Below, piece after piece: positions 7,521-9,498 of a DNA stretch of 9,498 nt; position 1 is the stretch's first letter, and each line of letters opens with the position of its first letter. The notes beneath the pieces were generated by a model that searched no databases, was not told the origin of the DNA, and saw nothing but the letters and a program-made list of their open reading frames with translations. The position numbers and the translations under genes were made by a program. This DNA is from Alphaproteobacteria bacterium (GTDB lineage: Bacteria > Pseudomonadota > Alphaproteobacteria > Sphingomonadales > Sphingomonadaceae): the NCBI GenBank assembly GCA_005882415.1, contig VBAE01000221.1:1-9498 (forward strand). Direction: 5' to 3'.

Positions 7521-9498
7521 AGCGGGTCGACTGGAAAGAGCCGGGCGCCTTGGCGCGGCCCGCGGGGCGGAGCGATCCGGCGCTGCAGGCGGCGGTGCGC
7601 GCCATCGTCGAGGATGTCCGCGCGCGCGGCTGGGAGGCTCTGGCCGAGCAGGCCCTGCGGCTCGACGGTGAGGCGCCGACGCTGGTGGAGGTGGCGCCGA
7701 TCGCGGCCGAGGCCCGGCGGTCGCTGGCGGCCTCGGACGTGGCGGCGATCGAGCTCGCCGCGCGCAACATCGAGGCGTTCCACAAAGGCGGCCTGCCCGC
7801 CGAACATGCGGTCGAGACCATGCCGGGCCTCACCGTGCGAAAGGTCTGGCGGGCGGTGGATCGCGTCGGCCTCTACGTCCCCGGCGGCAAGACCCCGCTC
7901 TTCTCGACCCTGATGATGCTCGCCCTCCCGGCGCGGGCGGCGGGGGTGCGGGAGATCGTCGCGGTCACCCCGCCCCGTCCGGAAGGCGGGCTCGACCCCC
8001 TGGTCGCGCTTGCCGCCGAGCTGTGCGGGATCGAGGCAATGTGGACAGTCGGCGGCGCCCAGGCCATCGCCGCGCTCGCTTTCGGCGCCGGCGACATCCC
8101 CCGCGTCGACAAGATCTGCGGCCCCGGCAATGCCTGGGTCTCGGAGGCGAAGAGCTACGTCTCCTCCCTTCCGGGCGGCCCCGCCATCGACATGCCCGCC
8201 GGCCCGAGCGAGCTGATGGTCATCGCCGACGACAGCGCCGACCCGGCAGTGGTCGCCGCCGATTTGCTAAGCCAGGCCGAGCACGACGCCTCGGCCCAGG
8301 TGGTGCTGGTAACCACCTCCGCCACCCTCGCCGACGCGGTGGAGGCCGAGGTCCGCCGGCAGGTTCGGACCCTCCCCCGGGCGGACACCGCCAAAGCCTC
8401 GCTCGCCGAGGCGCGCATCGTCATCGCCGCCGATCTCGCCGAGGCGGTGGAGATCGCCAACCTCTACGCCCCCGAGCATCTCTCCCTAGCCGTCGCCGAT
8501 CCGGACGCCCTGGTCCCGCTCATCCGCAACGCCGGCGCAGTCTTCGCCGGCCACTTCGCCGCGGAGACCTTCGGCGATTATCTTGCCGGCTCCAGCCACG
8601 TCCTCCCCACCGACGGCGCGGCGAGGGCGTGGAGCGGCGTCTCGGTCCACAGCTTCCTCAAAGCGATGAGCGTCCAGGTCGTCACGCCCGAGGCTGCGGC
8701 GGCCATCGCCGGACCCGCAGCCGCGCTCGCCCGCCTCGAAGGGCTAGAGGCGCATGCCCGAGCGGCAGATGCCCGCCGAAGCCCCTCCCCTTCAGGGAAG
8801 AGGTTTGGGGTGGGGGATGTGATCAAGCTCGACGCCAACGAGAATCCCTATCCGCCGCTGAGCGAGGGCGCGCTTGCAGCAGGGCTCAACCGCTACCCCG
8901 AGCCCCAGCCGGCGCGTCTGAAGCGGGCGATGGCGGCGCTCTACGGAGTCGCGCCCGCGCAGCTCGCGGTCACCCGCGGCGCCGACGACGCGATCGACAT
9001 CTTGATCCGCGCCTTCAGCCGGCCGGGCCAGGATTCGATCGCAATCTCCACCCCCACCTTCTCCGCCTACGCCCAATTCGCCCGCCTCCAGGGCGCCCGG
9101 GTGACCGAGGTCTCGCTCGGCCCCGACTTTGCCTTCGATGCGGACTCCTTCATCGAGGCGACCCGCGACGTGAAGCTCGCCTTCCTCTGCTCGCCCAACA
9201 ATCCCACCGGCACCGTCATCCCGCGAGCCGACCTGCTCAAGGTCGCCGACGCGCTCTCCGACTCGATTGTCGTAGTCGACGAAGCCTATCTCGAATTCTC
9301 GGACGCGGAGAGCGTAGCCCCGGAGGTCTCCACCCGGCCCAACCTCGCCGTCCTCAAGACCCTGTCCAAGGCCTACGGCCTCGCCGGTGCCCGCGTCGGA
9401 GCGCTGATCGGCAATGAAGAGCTGATCGAGATCGCGGCCCGCGCGCTTCCCCCTTACCCGCTCCCCAGCCTCTCCATCGAAGCCGCCCTAGCCGCCCT
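7517..9498 (+). CDS. hisD: Histidinol dehydrogenase (HisD), fused in frame to HisC; runs off the window
   Basis: HisD oxidises L-histidinol to L-histidine in two NAD-dependent steps, the last reactions of the pathway. The GTG at 7517 overlaps the hisG stop (GTGA) and gives MKRVDWKEPG, collinear with E. coli HisD. The HisD part spans residues 1 to about 421 (to about 8779). Zinc ligands Gln253, His256, Asp354 and His413 and catalytic Glu320-His321 correspond to E. coli 259, 262, 360, 419, 326 and 327 at a constant offset of six, so the enzyme is complete and nearly gap-free. The motif KICGPGNAWV is also present. No stop follows: the frame continues through a short palindromic repeat (8783-8816) into HisC and stays open to the window edge, at least 660 residues. 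Alternatives are a true bifunctional protein, an internal hisC start, or a sequencing indel. Confidence 0.9.
   Translation, partial: MKRVDWKEPGALARPAGRSDPALQAAVRAIVEDVRARGWEALAEQALRLDGEAPTLVEVAPIAAEARRSLAASDVAAIELAARNIEAFHKGGLPAEHAVETMPGLTVRKVWRAVDRVGLYVPGGKTPLFSTLMMLALPARAAGVREIVAVTPPRPEGGLDPLVALAAELCGIEAMWTVGGAQAIAALAFGAGDIPRVDKICGPGNAWVSEAKSYVSSLPGGPAIDMPAGPSELMVIADDSADPAVVAADLLSQAEHDASAQVVLVTTSATLADAVEAEVRRQVRTLPRADTAKASLAEARIVIAADLAEAVEIANLYAPEHLSLAVADPDALVPLIRNAGAVFAGHFAAETFGDYLAGSSHVLPTDGAARAWSGVSVHSFLKAMSVQVVTPEAAAAIAGPAAALARLEGLEAHARAADARRSPSPSGKRFGVGDVIKLDANENPYPPLSEGALAAGLNRYPEPQPARLKRAMAALYGVAPAQLAVTRGADDAIDILIRAFSRPGQDSIAISTPTFSAYAQFARLQGARVTEVSLGPDFAFDADSFIEATRDVKLAFLCSPNNPTGTVIPRADLLKVADALSDSIVVVDEAYLEFSDAESVAPEVSTRPNLAVLKTLSKAYGLAGARVGALIGNEELIEIAARALPPYPLPSLSIEAALAA
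8783..8816. repeat. GC-rich palindromic repeat embedded in the hisD-hisC junction
   Basis: The stretch begins CCCTCCCCTTCAGGG and ends GGGGTGGGGG. Bases 8784-8790 and 8795-8803 can form a hairpin: CCTC with GAGG and CCC with GGG, loop TTCA, two-base AA bulge. I recognise the layout (short C-rich/G-rich hairpin followed by a G-rich tail) from intergenic repeats of sphingomonads and relatives. Here it has no stop in the his frame and encodes the linker PSPSGKRFGVG between HisD and HisC. Its membership of a repeat family is recognition from memory and needs a genome-wide count. Confidence 0.6.
8810..9498 (+). CDS. hisC: Histidinol-phosphate aminotransferase (HisC), lacking its N-terminal arm, 3' end outside the window
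   Basis: HisC is a PLP enzyme that transaminates imidazole-acetol phosphate to histidinol phosphate. In the same frame as HisD the sequence gives LDANENP, LNRYPEPQP, TRGADDAIDILIRAF, SPNNPTG, VDEAYLEF and LKTLSKAYGLAGARVG, with the PLP lysine at fused residue 618 (codon 9368-9370) and Asp588/Tyr591. Spacing from LDANENP to the lysine equals E. coli HisC without gaps. The roughly 33 residues that precede this motif in E. coli are missing; only about two dozen residues, partly repeat-derived, separate it from HisD's last zinc ligand. GTG at 8810 has AGAGG six bases upstream and GTG at 8819 is another in-frame start, so separate initiation is conceivable. Given as a domain entry overlapping hisD; the start shown is the better of the two internal candidates. 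Confidence 0.8.
   Translation, partial: MGDVIKLDANENPYPPLSEGALAAGLNRYPEPQPARLKRAMAALYGVAPAQLAVTRGADDAIDILIRAFSRPGQDSIAISTPTFSAYAQFARLQGARVTEVSLGPDFAFDADSFIEATRDVKLAFLCSPNNPTGTVIPRADLLKVADALSDSIVVVDEAYLEFSDAESVAPEVSTRPNLAVLKTLSKAYGLAGARVGALIGNEELIEIAARALPPYPLPSLSIEAALAA

Noticed and set aside
8023..9417. A 464-residue + strand open frame overlapping hisD and hisC
   Set aside because: It is a frame-shifted, Arg/Pro-rich translation; the frame starting at GTG 7517 contains all HisD and HisC motifs.

Overview
The window is about two-thirds G+C, almost fully coding, and reads as a chromosomal segment of an alphaproteobacterium, most likely a sphingomonad. This is an inference from the rsmE-gshA pairing with an ATGA overlap, the glutathione ligase type, the codon use, and two short GC-rich palindromic repeats of kinds I recognise from alphaproteobacterial genomes. 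It carries housekeeping and biosynthetic genes. I see no phage, IS element, CRISPR array, tRNA or rRNA, and no convincing new multi-gene system. The interest lies in two rearranged genes and in how the histidine operon is built and controlled.

Left part (1-4007, + strand). The 3' end of rsmE (16S rRNA m3U1498 methyltransferase) overlaps gshA (glutamate-cysteine ligase, first step of glutathione synthesis). One base later comes a proline iminopeptidase gene. A 110-base gap, mostly filled by an imperfect inverted repeat, separates it from an MHS-type major facilitator transporter. That transporter is broken: two reading frames together give a nearly whole protein, but a segment at the start of the sixth membrane helix is missing and the frame shifts near 3303.

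Middle (4008-6179, - strand). A secreted penicillin-acylase-family Ntn hydrolase converges on the transporter, and the two stop codons abut with no spacer. The 127-base gap 6180-6306 separates it from a divergent operon and holds a perfect 6-bp inverted repeat, a candidate operator.

Right part (6307-9498, + strand). A tightly coupled histidine operon begins with a TrpR-superfamily regulator (YerC/YecD type), followed by long-form hisG, hisD and hisC, with 4-base overlaps at the first two junctions. The order and the protein types resemble the gammaproteobacterial his operon. HisD keeps all its zinc and catalytic residues. It has no stop codon before HisC: the two are joined in one open frame through a short palindromic repeat, and HisC lacks most of its usual N-terminal arm. 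HisC runs off the window's right edge.

The regulator at the operon head, the inverted repeat before it and the absence of a histidine-rich leader peptide suggest repression by a DNA-binding protein rather than attenuation.
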